From Raphanus sativus (Eukaryota > Streptophyta > Magnoliopsida > Brassicales > Brassicaceae): a stretch of 64,000 nucleotides of DNA. The notes beneath the pieces are model-generated. The model searched no databases, was not told where the DNA came from, and saw only the letters and a program-made list of their open reading frames with translations. Numbering within the stretch: position 1 is the stretch's first letter; each line of letters begins with the position of its first letter. The stretch is taken from assembly GCF_000801105.2 (NCBI RefSeq), contig NC_079517.1, forward strand, positions 3,038,001 through 3,102,000. Reading direction: 5' to 3'. Of this stretch, positions 36,977 through 48,499 are shown piece after piece. Both the position numbers and the translations under genes were made by a program.

Positions 36977-38624
36977 GTTAAATTAGTACATATTTTGCTT
37001 AGAAAGATTGTCGCCTAATCTTTCAACATGAGTCGTGAACTTATTATATATATACGTTTATAAGTTGAGATTAATTGGAGTTAATATAAACTCAAAAGTT
37101 AATATGAATTTTTGTTAGAAAACAATGTTTCATACTTTGTTTAATATAATAAAGTTTTGTGGAAACGCATATGATTTTTTGTGGAGATTTTAAGATGCAA
37201 GAAAAAGCGTTCAAATGAGTCAATGGAGATAGAATAGAACCAAACCCAATTGCTCTTTTTGCATGTTTGTTTGCCTCTGATTGGTTTCCTTTCTCTCTGT
37301 CAGCTTTATTGATTCATCTTCAGCTTTTTCTTTATGGCAACGTCAGAGGTCTCTGTAACTACAAAATTTATTTAAGTTTTACTTTTTACTTGAAATACTA
37401 GTCACATCCCAATTATTAACCAGGTCTTTGAGAGAGAGTAATATCCCAAAATAGCAAAATAAAAATTGTTTTCTAAACATAGCATCTTTTTATAGAAAGT
37501 CTTTCCGAAAATCTAAAAGATATTTATATCTTTGAGAATATCATTCATATTTCTCAAAATCATAACTTTCTTATATATTTTTATTGTTTTTCAAAGCACG
37601 TATAAACACGATTGCTATATCTAGTTTTTCTCTCTTGGTGAAAGCAATTGTATTGTATTTTATTAATACCAAGTAGTGGAATTTATATGCGACATCCCTC
37701 CCAAAAGTATGCTCTAGCCTATCTACGTTCAAGTAGCATTTAACCAACATTATTTTATTTACTAGAATCCACATTTTGTAAATTTGTAACCCCCCACGCC
37801 ACACGTCCACACCTTTTTTTTTTGAATAAAAGAAATTGAAACTGCATAAAGGAGGGTTTACTTAAATATTGAACCCATAATATCTAACGGCGTTAAACTA
37901 TATAACTTGACTAGCGACGTTAAGTAAGTTGTATGACCTTACATAGCTGCAGCCTAAAGAAAACGAAAAAGACAATATAATGCATAGAACTTTATATAGT
38001 TCACGTGAATGCTATCACAAACCAAAATCTATTGTTCTTCTACGAAAGGTGTCATCAAACTGACAGTAAATGATCATGATACTACACTGTATATCACTTC
38101 ATTTGTCATTGCTGTCGGTGGTAGAAAAGTCGAAATGTATGTAAACTCTATTTATATCGGCTCGAAAAATCACAGGTGGATTGGTTTCCAAAAGAAAACC
38201 TCATGTTAAACACGTTTGATTATTTGTTAACTCATGTTAATATCCATGTTGGAGCCCCTAAATGTAATAAAGTCCCAAAGCCTTTTAATGAATCCGTGTA
38301 CCTAAAGTTAAAAAGTAAAAACAAAGTGGTATTATGAAAAAGTTGAAAATAAAAATCCATAATTAATCAAAAGTCTTCTACACAAATGTATGTAATCTAT
38401 CCAACCGTACTATCTTCAGACACATCCAAACAGAATCCAAGATTACAATACAGTAATCCAATAACTGATAGACACGTGTCAAAAGTACCATCACTGTCTG
38501 CTTTCCTTTCCCTCCACCTACATACTTTCTCGAGTGAGAGAGAAAAAGGAGAACAGAGAAAGAGTTAATCAAGAGTGAGAAACAAAGCTATAGAGAGAGA
38601 GAGAGAGAGAAAGAGAGATCGGAG
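36977..38624. other. Spacer between AGP6 and CCT gene
   Basis: AT-rich, with no convincing gene; frames at 37571-37810 and 38009-38209 lack any domain. A G-box-like gacacgtgtc at 38472-38481 and a GA-rich leader at 38590-38616 belong to the CCT gene's 5' region. Confidence 0.5.
38590..38616. repeat. GA-rich microsatellite in the CCT gene leader
   Basis: A run of GA units just before the start codon at 38625. Confidence 0.85.
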
Positions 38625-40223
38625 ATGTGTAGTTTAACCAGTCGTCCGACCGGCGAAGCTAAACAGAGTAAGAGAAGATCGAAGAGGATCAGGAAGAGGA
38701 AACAGATGGAATCAACTTCCATGGACAAGTCTCCTTCGAATCTTGAAACGTCTCGTAAGCAGATCAGGACAAAGACGAAAAGACCCAAGTTTCTGAGTCT
38801 CAAGCTCGAACTCAGCACTTCTCACGAGATCGAAGAGAGTCCCGGAGCCACTAAGAACAAGAAGAAGAAGAAGAAACACAAACCATCGAAACAGAGCAAG
38901 ACGAAAGGAGCTGATACGACGCCGTTTGAGGAGAAGAAGAGAGCGGATACTGTAGCAGGAGGAGAGAAAGAAGAAGAGCAGTACGAAACCGTCGCAGCTT
39001 ACCTCTTCAGCTCCGCCGCCACCGACAGCTCAATGTCTTCGATAAACGATCTCCTCCCTTCCTCCGCCGCCCATGTGGATTGCAGCGAAAGAAAGGATCT
39101 GTCTCCGTACGACCGCGGCGGATCGCCGTCTTCTTCGCTTTTAAAGACGGCGATGAGGAAAGGAGCGAGCAAGGAAGAGGAGACGACGGAGGAGAGGTGG
39201 GTGAGTTATTCGGAGGTTGTGGAGGAGGTAATGAGTCGGAGCGGAACTCCACGGCCAGATGGAAAGGATAGACGGCGTTCGCTGGCTCTGAAGCTTGATT
39301 ACGAGCAGGTGATGGAGGCTTGGTCGGATAAAGGTACTCTTTATGTCGACGGAGAACCGCCGCAGACGGTGCCGGACTTGCATGCTTCTGCTGACGTAAG
39401 TAAAAAAGATGTCTCTACTTTTTGTCTTTTTATATATTTTAATCAACGTTTAATGTAACTAATTAAGTATTTAAGTTGACATATGTATAACCGGTGAAAA
39501 TTTTAACGAGGTCACGAGTGTTCTGTCTTGATACTGTAATGATGATAAGACTGATTAAATTATTAAGCTTTGACTATACATAAATAATATAATAACCTTT
39601 TAGTAATAAGAAATAATTTGTGAAATCATGAAACCTATGACGTTATCGAATCATACGCTATACAGCTGGCAAATGTACGAGGAAACTATCTAAGATTTTA
39701 TTATAGTTTTCTTTTGTTGCTTAAAACTATTTTTGTTGTAGTTTGCTATTAATAAAGCTGGTTAACAAGATTTGATATTAGGCAAGTGTGTTTTGATGGT
39801 GATTTAGGTGTTTACGGGCGGTGGAGATTCTGGAAGTTTGTGGACGGTGCCGGAGATGGAGACGACGGAGAGGTTGTGGAGAGGGCATAGAGAAGCGAGC
39901 TTGCTCCGGTATAAGGAGAAACGACAAAACCGTCTTTTCTCTAAGCGGATTCGATACGAAGTTCGTAAACTCAACGCTGAGAAACGTCCTCGTGTTAAGG
40001 TAAGCTTCTCTTGTTATCTTTTCAATAGTGTATACACGTATGGTACTGGATTTAGATTTGGGTTATGAACATTAAAGAATTATGGTTACAGTATTAGGGA
40101 ACATGTAACTGACTGAACTCACCGAGAACTAGCAGAGTTTGATGCATGGAACTGCTGGTTCTAATTAGTCATTGGTTCTGGTTCATCTCTTTTCAGGGCC
40201 GGTTTGTGAAGAGAGACGATTAG
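38625..40223 (+). CDS. CCT-domain protein
   Basis: Three exons, 38625-39395, 39808-39999 and 40197-40223, join in frame to 329 aa. The long first exon is Lys/Arg/Ser-rich and low-complexity ([16 protein letters not shown]), so a nuclear-localised regulator is likely. A conserved segment ([11 protein letters not shown], then [20 protein letters not shown]) precedes the CCT motif in exon 2: [20 protein letters not shown], then [24 protein letters not shown] domains, first known from CONSTANS and TOC1, mediate DNA and protein contacts. No B-box or response-regulator domain is present, so this is a CCT-only protein. The last exon encodes just GRFVKRDD. The position matches At5g14370. Confidence 0.9.
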
Positions 40224-40919
40224 TAAAACCCACTAAGAACTTGTTGTTTAGACTTGTGGTTTGTGGACATACTAGTCTATTGAAATAACCAAGCGGCAGA
40301 ACCGGAGTATACCGAGACATGAAAGGTGTTGGTCTGTATAGGGGTCTCGACCAGCTCGGTTTTGCAAAACTTTCGGTTTGTTTGCAGCTCTATTATTGGA
40401 AAAGTTAACTAATTTGTACCAAATCATCTGAACAAATAATAATAACGAAAGTGGATATCAACCACGCATCATATTCTTGTTTTAATTCTTCGGCGTGTAA
40501 TTAATCAGAAAATATAAGAAAACTAACTGAAAGTATGGAACTCTTTGAAAACTTAGACAAATAGATTACATGTAAACATATAAGTTTTACAACTTAGAAG
40601 AGATGTCTACATGGAATTTATATATGCATTAGGCATGATAATCCTATCGAGTTATTATTCATGGCTGATTTTATGTTTACCAATAAGTTAGCAAACAACA
40701 AATTTGCCAAATTTGTTAGTTGTTTATACGATTATAGTGGGACAAGAAGTGGAAATGTTGTTAAGATCGGATAAGCTTTTTCTCTTTGAAGGCAGGATCT
40801 TCTAACAAAAAAACACTCTTTTCTTTTTCTCTAACACCAACCATGTGTGGATATTCAACATACTCTCATATTCACGGCCACCGTCAAGCTTCGTCACTTC
40901 AACACCATCGTCTCAGGAT
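40224..40919. other. 3' flank of CCT gene
   Basis: Probable 3' untranslated region, then spacer. Nothing else is recognised. Confidence 0.4.
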
Positions 40920-41164
40920 CTACTGTGCAAGAGTGTGGACTCGCCAGAGTTGTAAGTTACCACGTTATCGTTGCGACTCCAACATACTACGCCGTCTCAA
41001 GCATCGACGGTTCTTCACAGATTCGGTTCTACAGTTATCCCATCATGCTCGTTGTTGCCAAAACTACTGTGCAAGAGTGTGGAGGCGTCAGATTTGCTCG
41101 TTATTACGTCAACGTTGCGCCTCCATCACATTACACCATCTCAAACATCGATGGTTCTTCACAG
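40920..41164 (+). repeat. 101-bp direct repeat pair
   Basis: Two ~101-bp copies (40920-41020 and 41064-41164) both start ctactgtgcaagagtgtgg and end ggttcttcacag, 144 bp apart. Many differences lie between, and reading is open in two frames. The repeat gives the appearance of a duplicated peptide in the 316-aa frame at 40847-41797, but I find no domain. Confidence 0.85.
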
Positions 41165-41642
41165 AGTAGCGACCTTCATAGCGGAGCTGTTACACAGAGA
41201 CCCACCCACCCCAAAGCTTTTTACCTCTTATCCGATGTTTGCTCACACACACTCTGGTTGATCGAGAGTGATGACTGTTTGCTTAGGTCTTCGGTTACAA
41301 CTTGTTGGGCTCGACACGGTAATGTTGAGTTCCGAGGTTTGGACCCAATTAAACCTTCAGCATTGTCATCAAACCTCATTTCTCCAAGCGCCTCTCGGGA
41401 GGTGAAGCTAGAGCTTGAGATTCACCTAGTCTCTTCGGTAAGCCTTATCGAGTTCAAAGTTGATCGTACTTATTTCAGCGCCAAATCAAGTCATATAGGA
41501 CTTCGTTCTCTTGATATTGTCTACGGATCTGGAGCTTCTCACCTAAAGTTCTTGCCAATCATCAGTGCGACCTCTCCACATAGGTGTTTCAACGTCGTTT
41601 ACGACTATCAATTGTTCTTTCGAACAATAGCCATGGGATTAA

Positions 41643-41830
41643 AAGTGAAGCTTCTCCTTGGGTTTCTTCATTTCGCTGAGCGTGACTCGCCCCTATATGG
41701 TTCTATTTCTAGTTGTTATTTATGGTTTTCTAGCTTCTTTCTACCGTCGAGCAGAGCTCCGGAATTGTATGTTTCAGTTGTAAACGTCGCTCTTTGAGCC
41801 TTCTTAATATAAATTTGTGTTACAAAAAAA
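41643..41830 (+). mobile_element. 5'-truncated LINE tail with 11-bp target duplication
   Basis: gaacaatagcc flanks the segment at 41632-41642 and 41831-41841. The insert ends ttaatataaatttgtgttac followed by seven A, a typical crucifer LINE 3' end. The long frame from 40847 reads into it and stops at 41797, so the C-terminus of that frame is transposon-derived. Confidence 0.7.
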
Positions 41831-42049
41831 GAACAATAGCCGTTGTTATTTTGGCTCTAAACCTGTAAGCATTGATAGTACCATCTTAAATTCACCTGTA
41901 AACCCATATGTATAAATTAGTTTTAACATCAGCAAATTTTTGTATGATTTTAGACCTTTTCATAAAACATAAATTTATCATCTTTTCCAAATTGATATTT
42001 AGAAGGGTTTTCTAGTTAATATCACAAGACCCGAGAGTGCTGTTTTCTT

Positions 42050-42960
42050 TTACTGACTAAAAGAAAGTTCTTGCGGATCTGATATCTGCTTATCCACTTA
42101 ACCCACGACAACGAGTGAGAAGAGAGGATTCTCCAAACTAACTTTAAACAAGCAACATTTATTTTTTGAATGCATATATGCTAAATTAGTCTGGAGAGCT
42201 TCAAAGTAAAAAAAATAATATTATTAGCAGTTCGACTACTACCTTTGAGGAGAAGATTGCCGAATGTTTACGCTGTAGTTCAAACACAAGTCTAGCACAT
42301 CCACAAGATTTACCTATTTAGATCCTTCAGAGAATCTGGAAAAGCCGAAATCTTCTTCTCTTTCAACACAAGAATATTACTTAGAGGATGGTAATCCAAC
42401 AAACGAGATTTGATGCAACAGTATGGGTGACAAATATGACCAGACTACAACCTCTATTCACAACAATACAACGAGCACAACACATATCTTGGACAAGACT
42501 ACCAGAAGGATGGCTAAAATGTAATGTGGATGGATCATATCAGGCTCAGACATTAGTAAGTATGAGTTTTTCGGGATTCTTCAGGTTACTATCATGGAGC
42601 AGGACAAGAAATTGGAACAAAAGCATAGAGTGCTTTGGAAAGTGAGGTACAGCGGTTAGCATGGCAATGCAACATGCATGGTGCAAAGGTTTTAGGAAAG
42701 TAATTATCGAGAGTGATAGTAAGATGGCTATTGATATATTAAATGATCAGTTACTTCAGTTTGCGAGACATTAGGTGGTGGCAATAAAATTTTTGATCAT
42801 ATCAAGTTTGTGTGGATCAACCAAGATGGAAATCGAGTGGCAGAGAGACTGGTTAAGCAAGGATTTCAACAAAATTTCTTGTACAAGTTTCATTTCATTT
42901 GCATCATGACTTTATAAACTCACATTATTAAAGCTAATAAAGTAGAGTGTTATAAAGAAA
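42050..42960 (+). pseudogene. Decayed LINE: zf-RVT and RNase H remnants
   Basis: Translation around 42140-42200 gives NKQHLFFECIYAKLVWRA, the zinc-binding linker that follows plant LINE reverse transcriptases. From ~42500, WTRLPEGWLKCNVDGSYQAQTL is the start of the RNase H domain, including the first catalytic Asp. Later, FVWINQDGNRVAERLVKQGFQQNFLYKF matches the RNase H end. Stops and frameshifts break it (for example the stop at 42643-42645). The reverse transcriptase proper is missing. The 3' end runs into an A/G-rich tract near 42950. Confidence 0.75.
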
Positions 42961-43036
42961 AAGAAGAAGAAGAAACCGTCCACATTTTTGAATAAAAAAA
43001 AAAGGGAAAACAAATTAAATTAGGAAAATCAAAACC

Positions 43037-43660
43037 CTAAACATCCAGATCACGAAAGCGAGAAGGAGAGCGAACAACGTCAGTGGAGGGTAGGAGGGCC
43101 TTATCCAGTATGTGATTAACAACGATACTGAAAGTTGCCAAGCCAATTAGGATGTAAAACTCGGCCCCTTCATGTGGCTGGTAACCAAGATAGCAACTCA
43201 CGCAACACAATAGGTCGGTGAAGATAACATGTTGGATATAAACATCTCGAACCGGCCAGTTGAGTTGCTTTACAGCCATGCCTCCCGCGAACCCTCCAAT
43301 CATGAAAATACAAGATTCTACGGAAGGAAATTTGTGCGAGAGTAAGAACATAAAGACCACAATATAAACGGTGATGAACGACCACCTGACTTCTCCCCTC
43401 CGGTAAGTAACTGTCGGAATCGGAACGAAAAGCGACCTTATGACCAGAATAGCGTAAAACAAGAATAATCCTGCCAAAAGAAACATGCTTTCAACTATAT
43501 CCTTGTCTTCCCAACGAGTCATCTCTTTCAAACGAGGCAACGACCAGACTTCTACTAACGTTGCAGCTATACAACCAAGAGATGATACAACTATTCCGTA
43601 ATATATAGACCGCGTTCTCCTACCATTCACGCCTTCAATTATCATCGTTTCAGCTCGCAT
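43037..43660 (-). CDS. Multi-spanning membrane protein of unknown function, copy A
   Basis: Single exon, 207 aa. Six hydrophobic stretches are visible, around residues 18-38, 57-78, 91-107, 114-129, 140-159 and 167-187. Conserved islands are the start MRAETMIIEGVN and the segments FAGGMAVKQLNWPVRDVYIQ and SPSRFRDLDV. I do not recognise a family. It is one of a tandem pair with the gene at 45056-45682, about 75% identical by eye. The 5' flanks are nearly identical for the ~54 bp before the start codon. A TATA-like gtatataaatag lies ~95-105 bp upstream on the minus strand. I do not recall a counterpart at this place in A. thaliana. Confidence 0.8.
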   Translation of the reverse strand: MRAETMIIEGVNGRRTRSIYYGIVVSSLGCIAATLVEVWSLPRLKEMTRWEDKDIVESMFLLAGLFLFYAILVIRSLFVPIPTVTYRRGEVRWSFITVYIVVFMFLLSHKFPSVESCIFMIGGFAGGMAVKQLNWPVRDVYIQHVIFTDLLCCVSCYLGYQPHEGAEFYILIGLATFSIVVNHILDKALLPSTDVVRSPSRFRDLDV

Positions 43661-45055
43661 AATCGATGTTGTTAACTGGTTTCTAAGGGTTTTGTTTATT
43701 GTCGTTGAACAAATATAATACTACTTACTACTTAAGGCCTCTCTAATCCTACTATTTATATACATATGCCTTCCTAATTCCAATGGGAATTCCCAAAGTT
43801 GTAATTCTGGGCCAGCATACACGGAGCCCATAAACATGGACGGTTAAGTCTACGTGAGGTTTTTGATTATCGGCAACTATTCTATTAATCCACCAAAAAT
43901 ACAAAACATCCTAATAAACCCGCACAAAAATCACAAAGGATAAAAACAAATCCCGAAATATAAACAAACCCATAAAAGGATAAATCCACACAATATTGAA
44001 AACTTTCCCATATAGAAAGGTGAAAATTTTGATTTAAGAAAAAAAGAAAGATAAGAAAAACCCATGAACAAGAAATATTTAGCAAAACTCAACCATAAAT
44101 AGGAGATAGAAAGATATTTCTTGTTATTAGTGTAACCAACATTGTACAAGACAGAAGATGCTGTAACGGACTCTTAGCACTGTACTATAGTGAGTTCTGT
44201 AATGAAGACAGAAGATGCTCATCTTGACTGGTTTGTTTCATAATAAATGGTGGTTTTTAGCAGCTTTGTTGGTGATGATACCTTACCTTCATCAAGATAT
44301 ACGGGTGAATCTTTGAAATGTTTCTTGAAAATAAAAAATCTAGAAGAGGATTTGAGGAAAGACAATGTATATGCGCAAGCCAAGCCGGAGCTTATCATTT
44401 AATTCTCCATCTGAGTTATAAGCCTGAGTGGGTATCTGTTAAGGGTGCGATGAATCGTTGTTGTCTCTTTCGGTGTGTACAGTTTTTGTCATATAATATA
44501 TACCTTGGACCAATGACTAAGGTTCTCAAGCAGTAGCTTGTGGCTTACGTTTCCAGAAAGAAAAGCGTTCTGGTTCAGTTTTATAATTTATTGATACGGT
44601 TCATGATATTTGATATGTAAAACAAGAGCATATATCAAAACAGAGAGAGAGAGCGAGGAGGTGCAAAAATTTAATAATCAATTTCTTCCGAGTTATTTGC
44701 TTTCAATAACAGAACATCGCAAATGTCAAAATGAAAGCATAAAAACTCTTCCCCTCGGGGATTCCCATCCTTATATATCTCTTAAACACAGACCACAAAA
44801 CATATCCTTGGCTCATTTGCAGACTTCCTTTACAAGAGTGTTATATGTACAATTGCCTTCTTCGGTAGGAAACTATCCCTTAGTCCTGCATACACTAGAG
44901 ATCCGATTGTAGAGACTATATTTCTTTTAACAATAAAAAAAATGTAGAAACTAGATTTTCTTCATATTTTATATTGAAAAAGGAACAAAATAAAAGAGTA
45001 AAAAACCAATCCACAGGAAAAAAAGGAAAACAAATTAACTTGGGAAAATCAAACC
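43661..45055. other. Spacer between the tandem membrane-protein genes
   Basis: Left part is the promoter of copy A, and right part the 3' flank of copy B. aagacagaagatgct is repeated near 44149 and 44205. No other gene is seen; frames at 44318-44536 and 44610-44912 lack domains. Confidence 0.5.
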
Positions 45056-45682
45056 CTAAACATCCAGATCACGAAAGCGAGAAGGAGAGTGAACAACGTC
45101 AGTGGAGGGTAGGAGGACCTTATCCAGTATGTAATTAACAACGATACTGAGAGTTGCCATGCCAACTAGGACGTAAAAAGCCGACCCATCATGTGGCTGG
45201 AAACCCAGATAGCAACTACCGCAAAACAATAGATTAGCGAAGATAACATGTTGGATATAAACATCTCGAACCGGCCAATTGAGTTGCTTTACAGCCATGC
45301 CTCCCGCAAACACCCCAATCATGCAAATACAAAATATTATGGAATGTATTTCGTTCGAGAGTAGGAACGTAGAGACCATAAAATAAACGGTGACGTAAGA
45401 CCACCGAGTGGGCTTACCCTTCCTGTAAGTAATCATCGGAATCGGAACGCAAAGCGACCTTATGACCAGAATAGCGTAAAACAAGAATGATCCTGCCAAA
45501 AGAAACGTGTCTACAACCGTAATCTTGTCTTCCCAACGAGTCATCTGTTCCGAACGAGGCGGGGACCGGACTTGTACTAACGTTGCCGCTATACAACCAA
45601 GAGATGATACAGCTATTCCGTAATATATAGACCGCGTTCTCCTACTATTCACGCCTTCAATTATCATCGTTTCAGCTCGCAT
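45056..45682 (-). CDS. Multi-spanning membrane protein of unknown function, copy B
   Basis: Single exon, 208 aa, paralogue of the gene at 43037-43660. The termini, the IYYG, SSLGCIAATLV and MAVKQLNWPVRDVYIQHVIF segments and the tail VLLPSTDVVHSPSRFRDLDV are conserved. The region around residues 95-125 differs strongly, and one residue is inserted (KGKPTRWS versus RGEVRWS). Six hydrophobic segments are retained, so both copies are probably functional integral membrane proteins. A Tourist-type MITE sits ~210 bp upstream of the start codon, within the promoter-side flank. Confidence 0.8.
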   Translation of the reverse strand: MRAETMIIEGVNSRRTRSIYYGIAVSSLGCIAATLVQVRSPPRSEQMTRWEDKITVVDTFLLAGSFLFYAILVIRSLCVPIPMITYRKGKPTRWSYVTVYFMVSTFLLSNEIHSIIFCICMIGVFAGGMAVKQLNWPVRDVYIQHVIFANLLFCGSCYLGFQPHDGSAFYVLVGMATLSIVVNYILDKVLLPSTDVVHSPSRFRDLDV

Positions 45683-45891
45683 TATCGATGTTGTTAACTG
45701 GTTTCTAAGGGTTTTGTTTATTGTCGTTGAACAAATTAATATGATAATACTACTTACTACTTAAGGTATCTGTAATCTTACGATTTATATACGTAGGGCT
45801 TCCTAACTCCGATGGGAATTACAAAGTTGTAATTCTACGCGTCTTTTATATTGGGCCAGCATACACGGAGCCCATAAACATGGACGGTTAA

Positions 45892-46780
45892 GGTTTTGAT
45901 TGGTAGATCATTAGCATTAGCATTATGCTTTACATTATCCAATCAACATTTGTTACAAAAGCATTTTGAAAAACATTTACTAAATGCTAATGCTCTCTAA
46001 ATGATCTCTAGCAAATGTTCTCATATGAAGTTTTTCGAATAGCATTTGTATTTACAATTTATATATTTATGAAATAAATATAATTAGTTCATTTATTTGA
46101 TCTAATAATATTATAAAATAATTTTTATATCCAGAAAATGAAGTTTCATTTCTAAAGTAAATTTACAATATAATATTTTTTTAAATAGTATTTCACATTT
46201 AAAATATAATATAATTATATAAATTATATTATATTTTAAATGCGAAAATATTTTTTTAAATAGATATTTTAATTATAAATTTTATTTTTTAAACAAAATT
46301 TTCCATATAAACATAATTTTTGAAATTAGTAAATAAAATAAATTAATTATATCTCTTTTATATATTAATATATATCCAAAAATAAATTTATATTTTATTT
46401 ATTTTATTTAATAATATTCAAAATTATTTTATAACCAAAATAAATTTATATTTTTAAAAATTACATTTATTTTTAAAATAATAATATTTCACATTTAAAT
46501 TTTAATTTAATTTATGTTATTAATTAAGATTCATTATTTTTAATAACAAATATATTATTTATATATATTAATTAATTAACAAATATATATATATATATAT
46601 ATATTTATAATTAATATATATTATTTTAAATAAATATATTATATACTAACTTTTATAAAAAATAAAATTGTATACTTCTACTGCTCTACCAATCATTTAA
46701 TTAGAGCATACAGCTTCTGCAACATACTGCTTCTACAGCATACTGCTACTGCTTCTTCATCTGCTGTACCAATCGAGGCC
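45892..46780. mobile_element. PIF/Harbinger (Tourist-like) MITE
   Basis: The ends ggttttgattggta (left) and the complement of taccaatcgaggcc (right) form ~14-bp inverted termini flanked by TAA on both sides (45889-45891 and 46781-46783). The paralogous flank of copy A (43845-43860, gacggttaagtctacgtg) has a single TAA and no element, a clean empty site. The 889-bp interior is extremely AT-rich with no frame for a transposase. Confidence 0.75.
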
Positions 46781-46814
46781 TAAGTTTACGTGTTCAAAAT
46801 CAGGTTTCGATCTC

Positions 46815-46839
46815 CGAGCCCATAAACATGGACGGTTAA
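46815..46839. repeat. Third copy of a 24-bp promoter-side string
   Basis: gagcccataaacatggacgg followed by ttaa also occurs near 43826-43850 and 45868-45891. This third copy, beyond the MITE, has no gene attached and may mark a lost or partial duplicate. Confidence 0.75.
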
Positions 46840-47630
46840 TAAGAATTTAATAAAATAAAATTATGTTTTAGACAAATCATATACCCTAAACCGTTAAATT
46901 TAAAAATTAGGGTTTCACGTTTAGAATGAAAGGTTTAATATTATAGTTTATGATTAAGGATTTAGGATATATGATTTAGAGTAGGATTTGCCTAAGGATT
47001 TAACGGTTTAGGGTATAGGATTTACCTAAGGATTCATGTTTTCCTCAAGGGTTTAGTATTTAAAAATTAGGGTTTATTGTTTAGTATTTGCCGATGGATT
47101 TATCATTATTAAAAAACTATTTTTTTATAACTGCTACTATTTTTTATTTATTTAAAAACATAATTTTATTTTATTAAATTTTTATTATTTGGTTTCTTTT
47201 TTTAAAAATATCAAATCTCAAATAACTAAATCCTATTGGTGGATAAATTTAGAGATTCACCTTATGGAATGAACCATAAAGTTCAGATACATCCGTGATC
47301 TTATTAAGCTGTGAAAGCCAGAGATCGAGCTAATGACTTGTACCGGACCGGACGGGGCCAAAATCAATCTAGATATACCTGTTATTCCAAATATTCACGT
47401 AAACACTCTAATCGATATAGAGTGTTTGTTCCCGCTTGTTTTAATTTTAATCAAAAGCACTTAACCAACCACTAACATTTATCTCCCACACTACCTCCCC
47501 ACTATTTCATTTCTCGTAACCAACCCGACTCTATGTCTTATAAAAACCCTAAAGTATTAACCCTAGAACCATATTCACTCCATTGTTGTTTACTCTCGGG
47601 ATAAGAAAGTTAAAAAAATAGACAAGAAAG
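46840..47630. other. Spacer upstream of ENODL gene
   Basis: 46870-47110 contains many degenerate tttaggg/gattta strings, reminiscent of decayed telomere-like or low-complexity spacer sequence. A TATA box, ttataaaaac, at 47538-47547 lies ~90 bp before the start codon at 47631. Confidence 0.5.
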
Positions 47631-48156
47631 ATGTTTCTTTGGCTAGTAATTGTCTTAATGGTTTCAGGTTCTGCCTCTTTAAATGAATACAAACTTCATT
47701 GGGATATTCCTCCTGCAAATGCTTCAACAAGTCTTAACGATTGGGCTTCCAGTCAACGGTTCCAAGTTGGAGACACCATTCGTAAGCATATCCTAAACCC
47801 TTAAAAAGTTTCCATCTTTTCATATCAAATTTGATTTTTTCCTTGTTTGGTTTTTATGGGGTTAAAAAGGATTCAAGTACAAAAAAGATTCGGTGATGCA
47901 AGTGACAAAGGAGGGTTATATGCAATGCAATTCGTCTCACCCAAGATTCTACTCGAATACTGGCAAGACCCGGTTCATGTTTGATCACTCAGTTCTTTAC
48001 TATTTCATAAGTGGAACGTCTGGTCACTGTGAAAAAGGTCAGAAAATGATCGTCGAGGTCATGACTCACGACCGTACTACCACATCCTCAGCTCTTCCAG
48101 CTGCAATGGCCGCTTGGTTCTGTTTCTTAAGCTTCACGTTATCTCTTGTAGCTTAG
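47631..48156 (+). CDS. ENODL21: Early nodulin-like (phytocyanin-type) GPI-anchored protein
   Basis: Two exons, 47631-47781 and 47870-48156, join in frame to 145 aa. A signal peptide (MFLWLVIVLMVSGSASL) is followed by a plastocyanin-like fold. It includes LHWDIPPANASTSLNDWASS, RFQVGDTIRFKYKKDSVMQV and YYFISGTSGHCEKGQKMIVEV, with two conserved Cys positions. The usual copper ligands are incomplete (a Gln or Lys region replaces the axial Met pattern), so copper binding is unlikely, as in other ENODLs. The hydrophobic C-terminus (AAMAAWFCFLSFTLSLVA) predicts GPI anchoring at the plasma membrane. The symbol is by position (At5g14345). The single intron sits where phytocyanin introns usually do. 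Confidence 0.88.
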
Positions 48157-48499
48157 TGTCAATGTTAAATTTAGGTTAATATTAGCTTGTTTATGTTTGC
48201 TGCTTCTATGATAATTTCGTTTACTTGTTCAAAAAATTTAAAGCTCATATATTTGCTAGTTGCTTACTTTTATAATTTTTTTTGTTTTTGTCAGTCCTTT
48301 TTTCATTAACAGGCCTAGTGGAGATTGTTTGACATTATAAGAAAACACACAGATTTGTTCTTCATTCCATACAAATGTTTTCATTATTACCATTACAATA
48401 AACAAATAATACTTAAAATTTCTTATAGCATTAAAACAAAACAAAAACTAACTTAAATGTGACACCCCAACCATTTTCTAGATGAGCCAAAGTGTTTGA

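Noticed and set aside
46870..47110. Interstitial telomere repeat
   Set aside because: Only scattered, degenerate tttaggg-like strings, with no run of perfect TTTAGGG units. It is low-complexity spacer.
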